DNA of 64,000 nt. It comes from DASSNU01 sp035701265. Its GTDB lineage: Bacteria; Gemmatimonadota; Gemmatimonadetes; Gemmatimonadales; Gemmatimonadaceae. The notes under the pieces are model-generated. The model made no database searches. It was not told the origin of the DNA and saw only the letters and a program-made list of their open reading frames with translations. This document shows positions 1 through 7,808 of this stretch, piece by piece (position 1 is the first letter of the stretch; each line of letters opens with the position of its first letter). The position numbers and the translations under genes are program-made. The stretch spans positions 62,001 to 126,000 of the forward strand of contig DASSNU010000015.1 of NCBI GenBank assembly GCA_035701265.1. Direction: 5' to 3'.

Positions 1-1
1 G

Positions 2-568
2 GAATGGCACGAGGCGGTGCGAACGCGGCGCGCGCTCCCCGGGCGCCGCGTGCTCATCACCTTCGACGACGGCCCGCGCGACTTCCTCACACACGCGTGG
101 CCGCTGCTCCGCCGCTACGGATTCGGCGCGACGCTCTTTCTGGTGACGGACCTGGTGGGCGGATGGAACGAGTGGGATGCGCGCTACGGCGAGCGCGTGC
201 CGCTCCTGTCGTGGGACGAGGTGCGGCAGCTCGCCGATGACGGCGTGGCGCTCGGCTCGCACTCGGCGCGTCACCGTGCACTGGCGGCGCTGGAGCCGCA
301 CGAGGTGGTGACGGAAGCCGCACGATCGCGCGCCGCGATCGCGCGCCACACGAGTGGCGGAGCTCCGCCGCGCGCGTTCGCCTTTCCTTACGGCGTGGAG
401 GACGCACCCGCACGGCATCTGGTGGGCGCGGCGGGGTACGCGTACGCCTTCACGGTGCGCATGCGCCGCGCGCGTCTCACCGATCCGCTGCTGGCGCTCC
501 CCCGCATCCTCATTGCGGGCGCGGACGACCTCGGGCGCTTCGTGACGAAGGTGGAATCGCCGGCGTGA
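2..568 (+). CDS. polysaccharide deacetylase (NodB domain), 5' end outside window
   Basis: The frame is open to the left edge, so the gene is cut; a GTG at 17 is the first possible internal start. The visible 189 codons carry the NodB-homology signature: ITFDDGP near the left edge (metal-binding Asp pair) and GSHSARH about 60 residues later, giving the two metal-binding histidines. FAFPYG matches the third conserved block. The family removes N- or O-acetyl groups from cell-wall or exopolysaccharide sugars, usually outside the cytoplasm; any signal peptide would lie outside the window. The last 59 bases overlap the 3' end of the convergent serine hydrolase gene. Function as a carbohydrate esterase 4 member is well supported by the motifs; the substrate cannot be told. 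Confidence 0.85.
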   Translation, partial: EWHEAVRTRRALPGRRVLITFDDGPRDFLTHAWPLLRRYGFGATLFLVTDLVGGWNEWDARYGERVPLLSWDEVRQLADDGVALGSHSARHRALAALEPHEVVTEAARSRAAIARHTSGGAPPRAFAFPYGVEDAPARHLVGAAGYAYAFTVRMRRARLTDPLLALPRILIAGADDLGRFVTKVESPA

Positions 569-2714
569 CGCGCGCGTCGGTCGAACGATCGAGCGCGGCC
601 ACGCGACGCGTGCTCTGCGGCGCGGCGCTCTCGCACGCGCCGGACACGCCTCCCGCGTGCCACGCCACGCTCGGCGCCGGCGAGGGTGGGATGATTCCGG
701 TGATGCGCGTGCCGGTCACGCGCGTGCCCGCGCCGGGGCGCAGGTCGAGCATCCCCATTCCGGCGAGGATCACGAGGTAGAGCACCGCCGCGGCGGTGAC
801 GACCATGGAGTGCGCACGGAGGAAGCGCGGCCAACGCACGCGCGGCCGCCAGGCGCGTGCGCCGAGCACGAGCAGCGCGCCGGTGAGGAGCGCGGAGAGC
901 GGCGGCACGTAGAGCAGCACGATCATGTACGGGCGCAGCCCGAAGCCGATCTCCTGCGCCGCCGGCCAGAGAAAGGCGGGGATCATGCCGGCCACGAACA
1001 CGATGTCCAGCGCCGCGATCACCGCGGCCAGTGCGATCATGGCGCGCGCGACGCGGTCGGCCGCCGGCGGCGCGCGCCGCCGCGCGACGAGCTCCACGCC
1101 TCCCCACGCCACCACCGCCGTCACGAAGAGGATCAGCAGCACGACACCGATGGCGCGAATGATGGAGCCGCGCGCGAGCTCGGGCTCCTTGTAGTAGCTG
1201 TCCACGCCGAAGATGACGCGCTGCACGTGGCCGCCGGCGTCGCGCACGAAGGCCACGCGCCCAAATCCGTCGGCGCGCTCGAACAGGTCCGGTCCGATCT
1301 CGATCAGCTCGAGCGTCCCCTCGGGGCGGCCGTACACGGTGAGCATGCCGTCGAAGTGATCCACCACATCGAGTTGCGGAGAGAGGAGCAGCGTGCCCGC
1401 GTGCTCCATGCCGCGCATAGCGTACTCGGTGCCGCGATACAGTCCGGTGTAGCGGCGCGCGCGGCGGGCGAAGTCCTTGGGGGGCGTGTGACGCGGCGCC
1501 CACGCGGCGGGGGGATGATATCGCTCGCGGAGGGCCGTATAGAGCCGGTACTTGAGGACGTCCACCCACTCCGAGTTCGCGGCGAGAACGACTCCCACGC
1601 CGCGGTCGGGGAGCAGGTACACGGAGCTCCCCTGCCCGGGGAGCCAGCCGTCGTGTCGCAGCCCGCGCTCCCCGCGGTAGAACTCCTCGTAGAACCCGTA
1701 CGCGGCGCCGGGGAGACCGGGATACCCGGCGTGCCAGGCCTGCATCTCGCGCATGGCGGAGTCGCTCAGGATGCGCGCGGCACCGTAGCGTCCCCCCTGC
1801 AACTGCGCGATGAGAAAGTGCGAGAAGTCGGTGGCGGTGGTGAACAGTCCGCCCGCGGGAACGAGATTGAGATACGGATCGAGCGTGGGCTCCTGCCGGC
1901 CATCGCGATACAGATAGCCGCGCGCGAGCGTGCGCGTGCCCGGCGGCGGATGCGCGAACGCGCTGTGACACATGCCGAGCGGCTGCAGGATGTGTCGCGC
2001 GGCATAGTCGGCGAACGGCTCGCCGGAGACACGCTCCACGATGTAGCCAGCCAGCGCCATCCCGTGATTGGAGTAGACGTACATCTGCCCGGGCGGGCGC
2101 ACGATGGGAGGGAGACTGTGCGCGAGGTACGTGCCCAGCGGCTGCACGGCGGAATCCGCGCGCGCGGCCGCGCCGATGTAGCGCGGGTCGAAGCCGGCCG
2201 TGTGCGTGAGCAGCTCGGCCATCGTCACCGGCGTGGCGAACGGATCGCGCAGGGTGAAGCCCTGCAGGTAGCGATCCACGTCCGCGTGCAGGTCCAGCGT
2301 GCCGTGCTCGGCGAGCTGCATGGCCGCGGTGGTGGTGACGAGCTTGGAGATGGATCCCACGCTGAAGAGCGTGCTGTCCGGATCCACCGGCGTGCGCGAA
2401 TCGAGGTTGGCGATGCCGTAGCCGCGCGAGAGCTCGATGCGCCCGTCGCGCACAATGACGATCGCTACGCCGAGGATGTGATACGTGCTCATCTGCGCGG
2501 TGACGAGCGAATCCACGAACGCGCGCAGGGCGGCGGTATCGGCGAGATCACCCTCGGTGGGGCGCGCCTCCCTCACGCGCGCGGGCGCGAGCACCGTCGC
2601 GCGCGCGTCGCTGCCGGGCGCTCCGGCGCGCGAGGCCTGTTGCCGCGGAGCGGGTGACGTCCCGCTCCACGCCGCGGCGGCGAGCAGAGCGCTCAGCAGC
2701 GCGGCGCGCGCCAT
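510..2714 (-). CDS. beta-lactamase-fold serine hydrolase with C-terminal membrane segments
   Basis: 734 residues. An N-terminal signal-like stretch precedes a class C beta-lactamase/penicillin-binding-protein domain: the SISK box gives nucleophile Ser121 and Lys124, and YSN lies at 214-216. After the catalytic domain come about four hydrophobic helices (roughly residues 530-690), so the enzyme is probably anchored with its active site outside. The last 50 residues are low-complexity and overlap the convergent deacetylase gene, so the true C-terminus is less certain. The ATG directly follows the glgP stop (TGAATG), which suggests translational coupling at the end of the glycogen/trehalose operon. 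Members of this family include esterases, D-aminopeptidases and PBP-like enzymes; nothing here selects one. Its place in a glucan operon may be no more than transcriptional convenience. Confidence 0.85.
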   Translation of the reverse strand: MARAALLSALLAAAAWSGTSPAPRQQASRAGAPGSDARATVLAPARVREARPTEGDLADTAALRAFVDSLVTAQMSTYHILGVAIVIVRDGRIELSRGYGIANLDSRTPVDPDSTLFSVGSISKLVTTTAAMQLAEHGTLDLHADVDRYLQGFTLRDPFATPVTMAELLTHTAGFDPRYIGAAARADSAVQPLGTYLAHSLPPIVRPPGQMYVYSNHGMALAGYIVERVSGEPFADYAARHILQPLGMCHSAFAHPPPGTRTLARGYLYRDGRQEPTLDPYLNLVPAGGLFTTATDFSHFLIAQLQGGRYGAARILSDSAMREMQAWHAGYPGLPGAAYGFYEEFYRGERGLRHDGWLPGQGSSVYLLPDRGVGVVLAANSEWVDVLKYRLYTALRERYHPPAAWAPRHTPPKDFARRARRYTGLYRGTEYAMRGMEHAGTLLLSPQLDVVDHFDGMLTVYGRPEGTLELIEIGPDLFERADGFGRVAFVRDAGGHVQRVIFGVDSYYKEPELARGSIIRAIGVVLLILFVTAVVAWGGVELVARRRAPPAADRVARAMIALAAVIAALDIVFVAGMIPAFLWPAAQEIGFGLRPYMIVLLYVPPLSALLTGALLVLGARAWRPRVRWPRFLRAHSMVVTAAAVLYLVILAGMGMLDLRPGAGTRVTGTRITGIIPPSPAPSVAWHAGGVSGACESAAPQSTRRVAALDRSTDARVTPAIPPSSRSARGRPRPQ

Positions 2715-4598
2715 TCACTCCCGCGTGCGCGAGGTGGTGCTGAGCACACCGCCGTCTTCCGCGCGCGCGGTGTCGCGCTCCGCGGGCGTGGCGGCGTTCG
2801 GCGCGGCGCCGTTGCCGCTCGCACCGTTGCCGCCGGCGCTGCCCGCCGCGTGCCCCACGCGCAGCGCCTCCTCCGCGGCCGCGCGGTGCCCCATGTCCGA
2901 CGGGAAGTACGCGTTGTGCACGTACTGCATCACCATCCGCTGCGTGTTGAAGAACGACCCGTTGAGCGCGATGGCGTAGCGCATCACCTCGGCGTACGCG
3001 AACGGCAGCCCGTAGAAGAGCGGCAGGATCACGTGCTCGAGCTTGACGTAGAGGTCGAGCGCATCCGACGACGGATCGGCGGTCGGCTGCGCGCCGCCGA
3101 TCGACCATCCCGTCACTCCTTCCACGTGCCCCTCCACCCACCAGCCATCCAGCACGCTCAGACTCGGCACGCCGTTGAGCGCGGCCTTCATGCCGCTCGT
3201 GCCCGATGCCTCGAGCGGCTTCATCGGGTTGTTCAGCCAGAGATCGACGCCCGGGATGAGCGTCTGTGCGAGCGCGATGTCGTAGTTCTCCAGGTAGACC
3301 ACGCGCACCCGATCGGACGTGAGCGCGTCGCGCGCTTCGAAGATCTTCCGGATGAGCGCCTTGCCTCCGGCGTCGGCGGGATGCGCCTTGCCGGAGAACA
3401 CGATCTGGAGCGGCCCGGCCGCGGTCGCCTGCTGCAGCCGCTCGAGATCGCTGAAGATGAGATCGGCGCGCTTGTACGGCGTGGCGCGCCGCGCGAAGCC
3501 GATGGTCATCACCGCCGGATCGAAGCGCACGCCGGTTCGCCGCTCCACCTCCTGCACCAGCGCCTGCTTGGCCTGCACGTGCGCGGCGCGAATCTCGTTG
3601 AGCGGGATCCCCACCGCGTAGCGGAGATACAGGTTGTCCCGCCGCCACTGCGGCATGTGCCGATCGTAGAGCGCGGCGAAGGGCGCCGACGTCCACGTGT
3701 TGGCGTGCACGCCGTTGGTGACGGAGTTCACCGGGTGCGCGGGGAACATCTCCTGCGACACCTCGCGGTGCCGCATGGCGACGCCGTTCACGTAGCGCGC
3801 GAAGCGGAGGGCGAGGTAGGTCATGTTCAGCGTGTCGCCCTCGAGCGCGCGCGACGCCTCGAGCAGCCGCGCACGGTCGTCCCCCAGCACCTGATGCACC
3901 AGCGTGGACGGGAACTTGTCGTGCCCCGCGGGGACCGGCGTGTGCGTGGTGAACACGCAGCGGTGGCGCACTGCCTCCACGTCGTGCTCGGTCACGTCAC
4001 CGTGCGCGTGGCCGGCCAGCTCGCGCTCGAGCAACGTGAGCGTGAGCAGCGCGGCGTGTCCCTCGTTGATGTGATAGATGAGATTGCCGTCGTGGCCGAG
4101 CTCCTGGAGCACCGCCGCACCGCCCATGCCGAGCACGGTCTCCTGGCAGAGGCGGTAGTAGCTGTCGCCGCCGTAGAGCACATCGGTGAGCGCGCGATCC
4201 CACTCGCTGTTTTCCGGGAGCATGGTGTCGAGCAGATAGACGGGCACGGTGTGCCCGTTCAGTCCGCGCACGGTGTACCGCCACGCGCGCACGTGCACCG
4301 TGCGTCCGGCGATCTCGATCGGCACGCGGACATCCAGCGGCTCGAGCAGCTCCTCCGGGCGCCACGCGACGGGCGATTCCGTCTGCTGACCGGCGGCATC
4401 AAGGTGCTGCTCGAAGTATCCCTTCCGGTGCAGGAGGGAGACGGCGACCATGGGGACGCCGAGGTCAGCGGCCGAGCGCAGCGTGTCGCCGGCGAGCACC
4501 CCCAGTCCGCCGCTGTAGGTGGGAAGTCGCTCCTCGAGGCAGATCTCCATCGAGAAGTAGGCAACGGTCGTACGATTGTCGTCCGGGAGGTTCAACAT
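2715..4598 (-). CDS. glgP: alpha-glucan (glycogen) phosphorylase
   Basis: 627 residues, GT35 family. Releases glucose-1-phosphate from non-reducing ends of alpha-1,4-glucan using PLP. The protein shows EICLEERLPTYSGGLGVLAGD near the start (a block shared by the short bacterial phosphorylases) and the PLP-lysine block EASGTSGMKAALNG, with Lys471. I chose the ATG at 4598 because conserved sequence begins at MLNLPDDN; the 39 codons upstream to a possible start at 4715 are Arg/Pro-rich and unlike the family. The C-terminal 45 residues are Gly/Ala-rich and non-conserved. It is separated from treY by 372 bases, the only large gap in the operon, so it may also have its own promoter. Its stop abuts the start of the serine hydrolase gene. 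Confidence 0.93.
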   Translation of the reverse strand: MLNLPDDNRTTVAYFSMEICLEERLPTYSGGLGVLAGDTLRSAADLGVPMVAVSLLHRKGYFEQHLDAAGQQTESPVAWRPEELLEPLDVRVPIEIAGRTVHVRAWRYTVRGLNGHTVPVYLLDTMLPENSEWDRALTDVLYGGDSYYRLCQETVLGMGGAAVLQELGHDGNLIYHINEGHAALLTLTLLERELAGHAHGDVTEHDVEAVRHRCVFTTHTPVPAGHDKFPSTLVHQVLGDDRARLLEASRALEGDTLNMTYLALRFARYVNGVAMRHREVSQEMFPAHPVNSVTNGVHANTWTSAPFAALYDRHMPQWRRDNLYLRYAVGIPLNEIRAAHVQAKQALVQEVERRTGVRFDPAVMTIGFARRATPYKRADLIFSDLERLQQATAAGPLQIVFSGKAHPADAGGKALIRKIFEARDALTSDRVRVVYLENYDIALAQTLIPGVDLWLNNPMKPLEASGTSGMKAALNGVPSLSVLDGWWVEGHVEGVTGWSIGGAQPTADPSSDALDLYVKLEHVILPLFYGLPFAYAEVMRYAIALNGSFFNTQRMVMQYVHNAYFPSDMGHRAAAEEALRVGHAAGSAGGNGASGNGAAPNAATPAERDTARAEDGGVLSTTSRTRE

Positions 4599-4970
4599 GG
4601 AGGCATCCGGCGCGCGGGGAGCGCGCTGTGCGGTGCGGTGGCGACGAGACGTGGCGCGCGCATCCGCCCGCGATGGAGGCGTTCGGCAGGTGCCGGCCGG
4701 CGATCGTGGTGACACACCCGATTCGCACGTCCGGCCCGTCTACATGCATGGGTGGCGCCCCGGTGGCAGGGCGCCTGGCACTGCGATGAAGGTCGAAAGA
4801 TCGTGAGCACGTGATCCCGGCGCCAGTGCCAGAGAGGAGGCCGGCGACGGCGTTACCGGCCGAAATATAGTGGGGACGCCGTGGCCCCCCGCGAGTCCGC
4901 TGCGCCTCGCCGTCCCGTACCCGCACCCTGATCGACGAGCGGACGACGGCCATGGTTGCATTGTGCGTGC
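4599..4970. other. 372-base gap between treY and glgP; leader/terminator-like hairpin
   Basis: No supported coding sequence. A 7-bp inverted repeat (GGCGCCC at 4754-4760, GGGCGCC at 4769-4775, 8-base loop) can form a hairpin upstream of glgP. A TATATT on the minus strand near 4866-4871 could be a -10 element, but I see no good -35 partner, so I do not call a promoter. The size of the gap, set against the 1-4 base overlaps elsewhere in the operon, suggests that glgP and the hydrolase are regulated partly on their own. Confidence 0.4.
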
Positions 4971-7808
4971 TCAGGGGACGGGGAAAAGGAGTGCCGCCGG
5001 AAGGTGACCGAACAGGGCGTCCGCCGGGAGCGCGCCGCCGGCCGCCGTCACCGTACGCCCGCTCAGCTCGCATCGCCACGTGTCTCCCCACCCGTCAGGA
5101 AGCGGAATCGCGGTTCGGGAGAATGCCGCGGACAGGGGATCGGGGACGTGCGCGGTGAGTCGCGGGACGGCCGTGATGGCGGTGGCGCCCTCCAGGCGGC
5201 GGGCGAAGGCCAGCACGCTGGCGGCCGCTCCCCCCGCTGCGGCGAGGGGGACGTACTCCCCGCGCGCGAACAGCTCCGCGTGCGCGCGCCGCGCCTGGAG
5301 CGATCGCCAGGTGATCCACAGCTTCACGCGGCCGTCCTCCGGATGCGCGACCAGCTCGCCGACCAGCGCGCGCACGGCGTCGTCGCTCCCCTCCGCGGCC
5401 GATGCGCGTGCCTCCAGCTCGGCGAGCAGCCGCTGCCGGAGTGCGAAGTCCACCGGGCGCCGGTTGTCCGGATCCACGAGGGTGAAGCTCCACAGCTCGT
5501 CCCCCTGGTAGAGATCGGGGACGCCGGGGGTGGTCGCATGCACGACCACGCGCGCGAGCGCGTTGCGCATGCCGGCGGGGGCGAGCTCGGACACCAGCGT
5601 GCTCACCTGTCGCGCGAAGGGGGTGTCGGGACGCTCGAGGAGCGCGCAGATGAAGCGGTCCACCGCGCCCTCCCACCCTTCGTTCGGGCGCCCCCAGCTC
5701 GTGTGCACCTTCGCTTCGCGCCCCGCCTTGCGCAGGTAGTCTCGCGTGCGCTGCAGGATGTCCGCGTGCTCGTGGCTGGGCAACGACGCGCCCGGCACGA
5801 GCGGCGGCCAGATGCCGATCACCGTCTGGTAGATGAGATACTCGGTGGCCGCGTCGGGGACCGTGCGGCCGGCAACGCGCGTGCGGAACGGGCGGTGCGC
5901 GCGGCGCCACGCGCTCACCTGGCGCAGCCATCGATCGGGGATCTCGCTCAACACGTCCAGCCGCGCGCGCGTGTCGGCGCTGTGCTTGGTGTCGTGCGTG
6001 GTACCGGCCAGGAGCGTGTCCGGCCAGTGGCGCGCGCGCTCATCGCACGCGGCGTGAAAGTCCGCCACCGCGTGGTGAAGGTCGCGTGCCGGGTCGCCGC
6101 CCACTTCGTTGAGCGACGCGAGCGGCACATAGCGGTAGAGCGCGGTGTCCTCGATGCCCTTGGCCGCCGCGGGGCCGCTCGTCTGCTGCACGCGCGTGAC
6201 GAAGCGCAGCCGCGCATCATCGTGCGCGCGTGCCGCCTCCGCATCCGCGCGCTCGCCGTGACTCCACGATGCGCGCGGCGACTCGACGATGAGCGCGGCG
6301 AGCCACGAGATCACGCCGGGATCGATGCCGCGGCGCGCCTCCGCCTGGCGCGCGGCGTCGTGCACCACCTCCCGGTCCGCCTTGCGTGGCGCATCGCGCG
6401 CATCGATGTACGTGCGGTAGACGGGGAGACAGGCGATGAGCGTCTCCACCGCGCGCGTGAGCGCCGCGCCGCGCGCGGCGGGTGCGCCCTGTTCGGCGGC
6501 GAGCGGCCCGAGCAGCCGGCGCAACCGGCGCACGTCAGCAAGGAGCGAGTGGGAGAGCACGAGCAGCTTGGCGCGGATGCCGATCTCGCGGAACGACACG
6601 CGCGTGCGCGTGACGCGGCGGTACGCGCTCTCGATGCGCGCGGCACCAGCGGGGTCCACGAACACCGACTCCAGCTCGTTCAGGAACTCGTAGCCCGTGG
6701 TCCCCTGCACCGGCCATTCGCGCGGCAGCCGCTCGCGCGCGGCGAGGATCTTCTCCACCACGATCGGCATCTCCGCCGGCGCGCCCGCGCTGCGCGTGGC
6801 CGCGCGCAGCCGCTCCAGGTAGCCGCGCGGATCGGCCAGACCGTCCACGTGATCCACGCGCAACCCATCCAGCGCGCCCTCGCTCACGAAGTGGAGCACG
6901 AGCGCGTGCGTGTCGGCGAAGACGGCGGGATCTTCCATGCGCAGCGCGACGAGCTCGTTGATGTTGAAGAAGCGCCGGTAGTTCAGCTCGCGCTCCGCGC
7001 GCCGCCAGTACGCCAGGCGATATGCCTGCCGCCTGAGCAGCGCACGCAGCCGGTCCCGACCCTCGCTCCCTTCCGTGAATGTCCGCGCCGCGGCGCGTGC
7101 ATCGCCCGGCACGGCGGCGCGCACCTTGTCCTCCGATTCCGGGCTCAACGGGAAGCGCCGGTCGGCGTAGGCGAGCAGCAATTCCCCGTCCTCCTCCACG
7201 ATCGACAGCTCGCCGCGCGCGAGCACGCGCTCCAGCGAGTCGCCCAGCAGGGGGAGCAGGACGCGCCCGCGCAGCGGACGGCGAATGGGATCCCAGTCGA
7301 TGTCGAACCACCCGGCGTACGCGGAGTGCCGGCCGCGCCGCAGCACGTCCATCCAGAACGGATTGTCGCGTCCCACCCCCATGTGGTTGGGGACGATGTC
7401 GAGCAGCCATCCCATCCCGCGGTCGTGCAGCGCCTGGACGGCGGCGCGGAATTCGTCGCGCGCGCCGAGCGCCGGATCGAGCCGCGTGGGATCGGCCACG
7501 TCGTAGCCGTGCGTACTGCCGCGGCGCGCCATCAAGATGGGCGAGCTGTACAGGTGCGAGATGCCGAGCCGCTCCAGATACGGCACGAGCTCGCGCACGC
7601 GCGCGAAGGGCATCTCGGCGCTCATCTGGATCCGGCAGGTGGCGCGGAGCGGGCGCGGCGGGCGTAGTGCCGGCGCGTCCGAGCTCGGCGCATCGGAGCG
7701 CGGTGCGGCCGAACGCGGCGTGTCCGAACGCGGCGTGTCCGAACGCGGCGCGCCGGGTCGTGTATTGGGCGACGCGGCGGACGCTGCGGCGAACGGCAGC
7801 GCGCTCAC
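4971..7808 (-). CDS. treY: maltooligosyltrehalose synthase
   Basis: 945 residues, GH13. Converts the reducing-end alpha-1,4 bond of maltooligosaccharides to an alpha-1,1 bond, giving maltooligosyltrehalose for TreZ. Catalytic blocks are GLRVDHVDGL (nucleophile Asp319), VVEKIL (acid/base Glu352) and TTHDTKHSAD. I place the start at the GTG at 7808, which overlaps the malQ stop as GTGA, the same coupling used at other junctions here. The family normally begins at the TYRLQ block, seen here as TCRIQ at residues 57-61, so about 55 extra residues precede the enzyme. They are largely a tandem RSD(T/A)P repeat. Unlike the family's usual tight pairing, treZ lies four genes upstream instead of adjacent. 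Confidence 0.93.
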   Translation of the reverse strand: MSALPFAAASAASPNTRPGAPRSDTPRSDTPRSAAPRSDAPSSDAPALRPPRPLRATCRIQMSAEMPFARVRELVPYLERLGISHLYSSPILMARRGSTHGYDVADPTRLDPALGARDEFRAAVQALHDRGMGWLLDIVPNHMGVGRDNPFWMDVLRRGRHSAYAGWFDIDWDPIRRPLRGRVLLPLLGDSLERVLARGELSIVEEDGELLLAYADRRFPLSPESEDKVRAAVPGDARAAARTFTEGSEGRDRLRALLRRQAYRLAYWRRAERELNYRRFFNINELVALRMEDPAVFADTHALVLHFVSEGALDGLRVDHVDGLADPRGYLERLRAATRSAGAPAEMPIVVEKILAARERLPREWPVQGTTGYEFLNELESVFVDPAGAARIESAYRRVTRTRVSFREIGIRAKLLVLSHSLLADVRRLRRLLGPLAAEQGAPAARGAALTRAVETLIACLPVYRTYIDARDAPRKADREVVHDAARQAEARRGIDPGVISWLAALIVESPRASWSHGERADAEAARAHDDARLRFVTRVQQTSGPAAAKGIEDTALYRYVPLASLNEVGGDPARDLHHAVADFHAACDERARHWPDTLLAGTTHDTKHSADTRARLDVLSEIPDRWLRQVSAWRRAHRPFRTRVAGRTVPDAATEYLIYQTVIGIWPPLVPGASLPSHEHADILQRTRDYLRKAGREAKVHTSWGRPNEGWEGAVDRFICALLERPDTPFARQVSTLVSELAPAGMRNALARVVVHATTPGVPDLYQGDELWSFTLVDPDNRRPVDFALRQRLLAELEARASAAEGSDDAVRALVGELVAHPEDGRVKLWITWRSLQARRAHAELFARGEYVPLAAAGGAAASVLAFARRLEGATAITAVPRLTAHVPDPLSAAFSRTAIPLPDGWGDTWRCELSGRTVTAAGGALPADALFGHLPAALLFPVP
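7671..7755 (-). repeat. in-frame tandem repeat coding RSD(T/A)P units at treY N-terminus
   Basis: Five degenerate 15-base units; two are identical copies of GTGTCCGAACGCGGC (plus-strand reading) at 7720-7734 and 7735-7749. They translate as repeats of P-R-S-D-T/A in front of the first conserved TreY block. The unit length is a multiple of three, so copy changes keep the frame. Confidence 0.8.

Noticed and set aside
657..2657. Long plus-strand reading frame opposite the serine hydrolase, and similar 600-1000-codon frames opposite the glycogen genes (e.g. 4956-7667, 7079-10324, 10204-12975)
   Set aside because: Their composition is Arg/His/Ala-rich with no family motif. They mirror GC-skewed third positions of the real genes on the other strand.
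4862..4880. TATATT as a glgP promoter
   Set aside because: No -35 partner at 16-18 bases, and it would leave a leader of about 270 bases; kept only as a remark.
7671..7755. Tandem 15-base units as a CRISPR or promoter repeat
   Set aside because: The units are contiguous without spacers and lie in frame within treY coding sequence.
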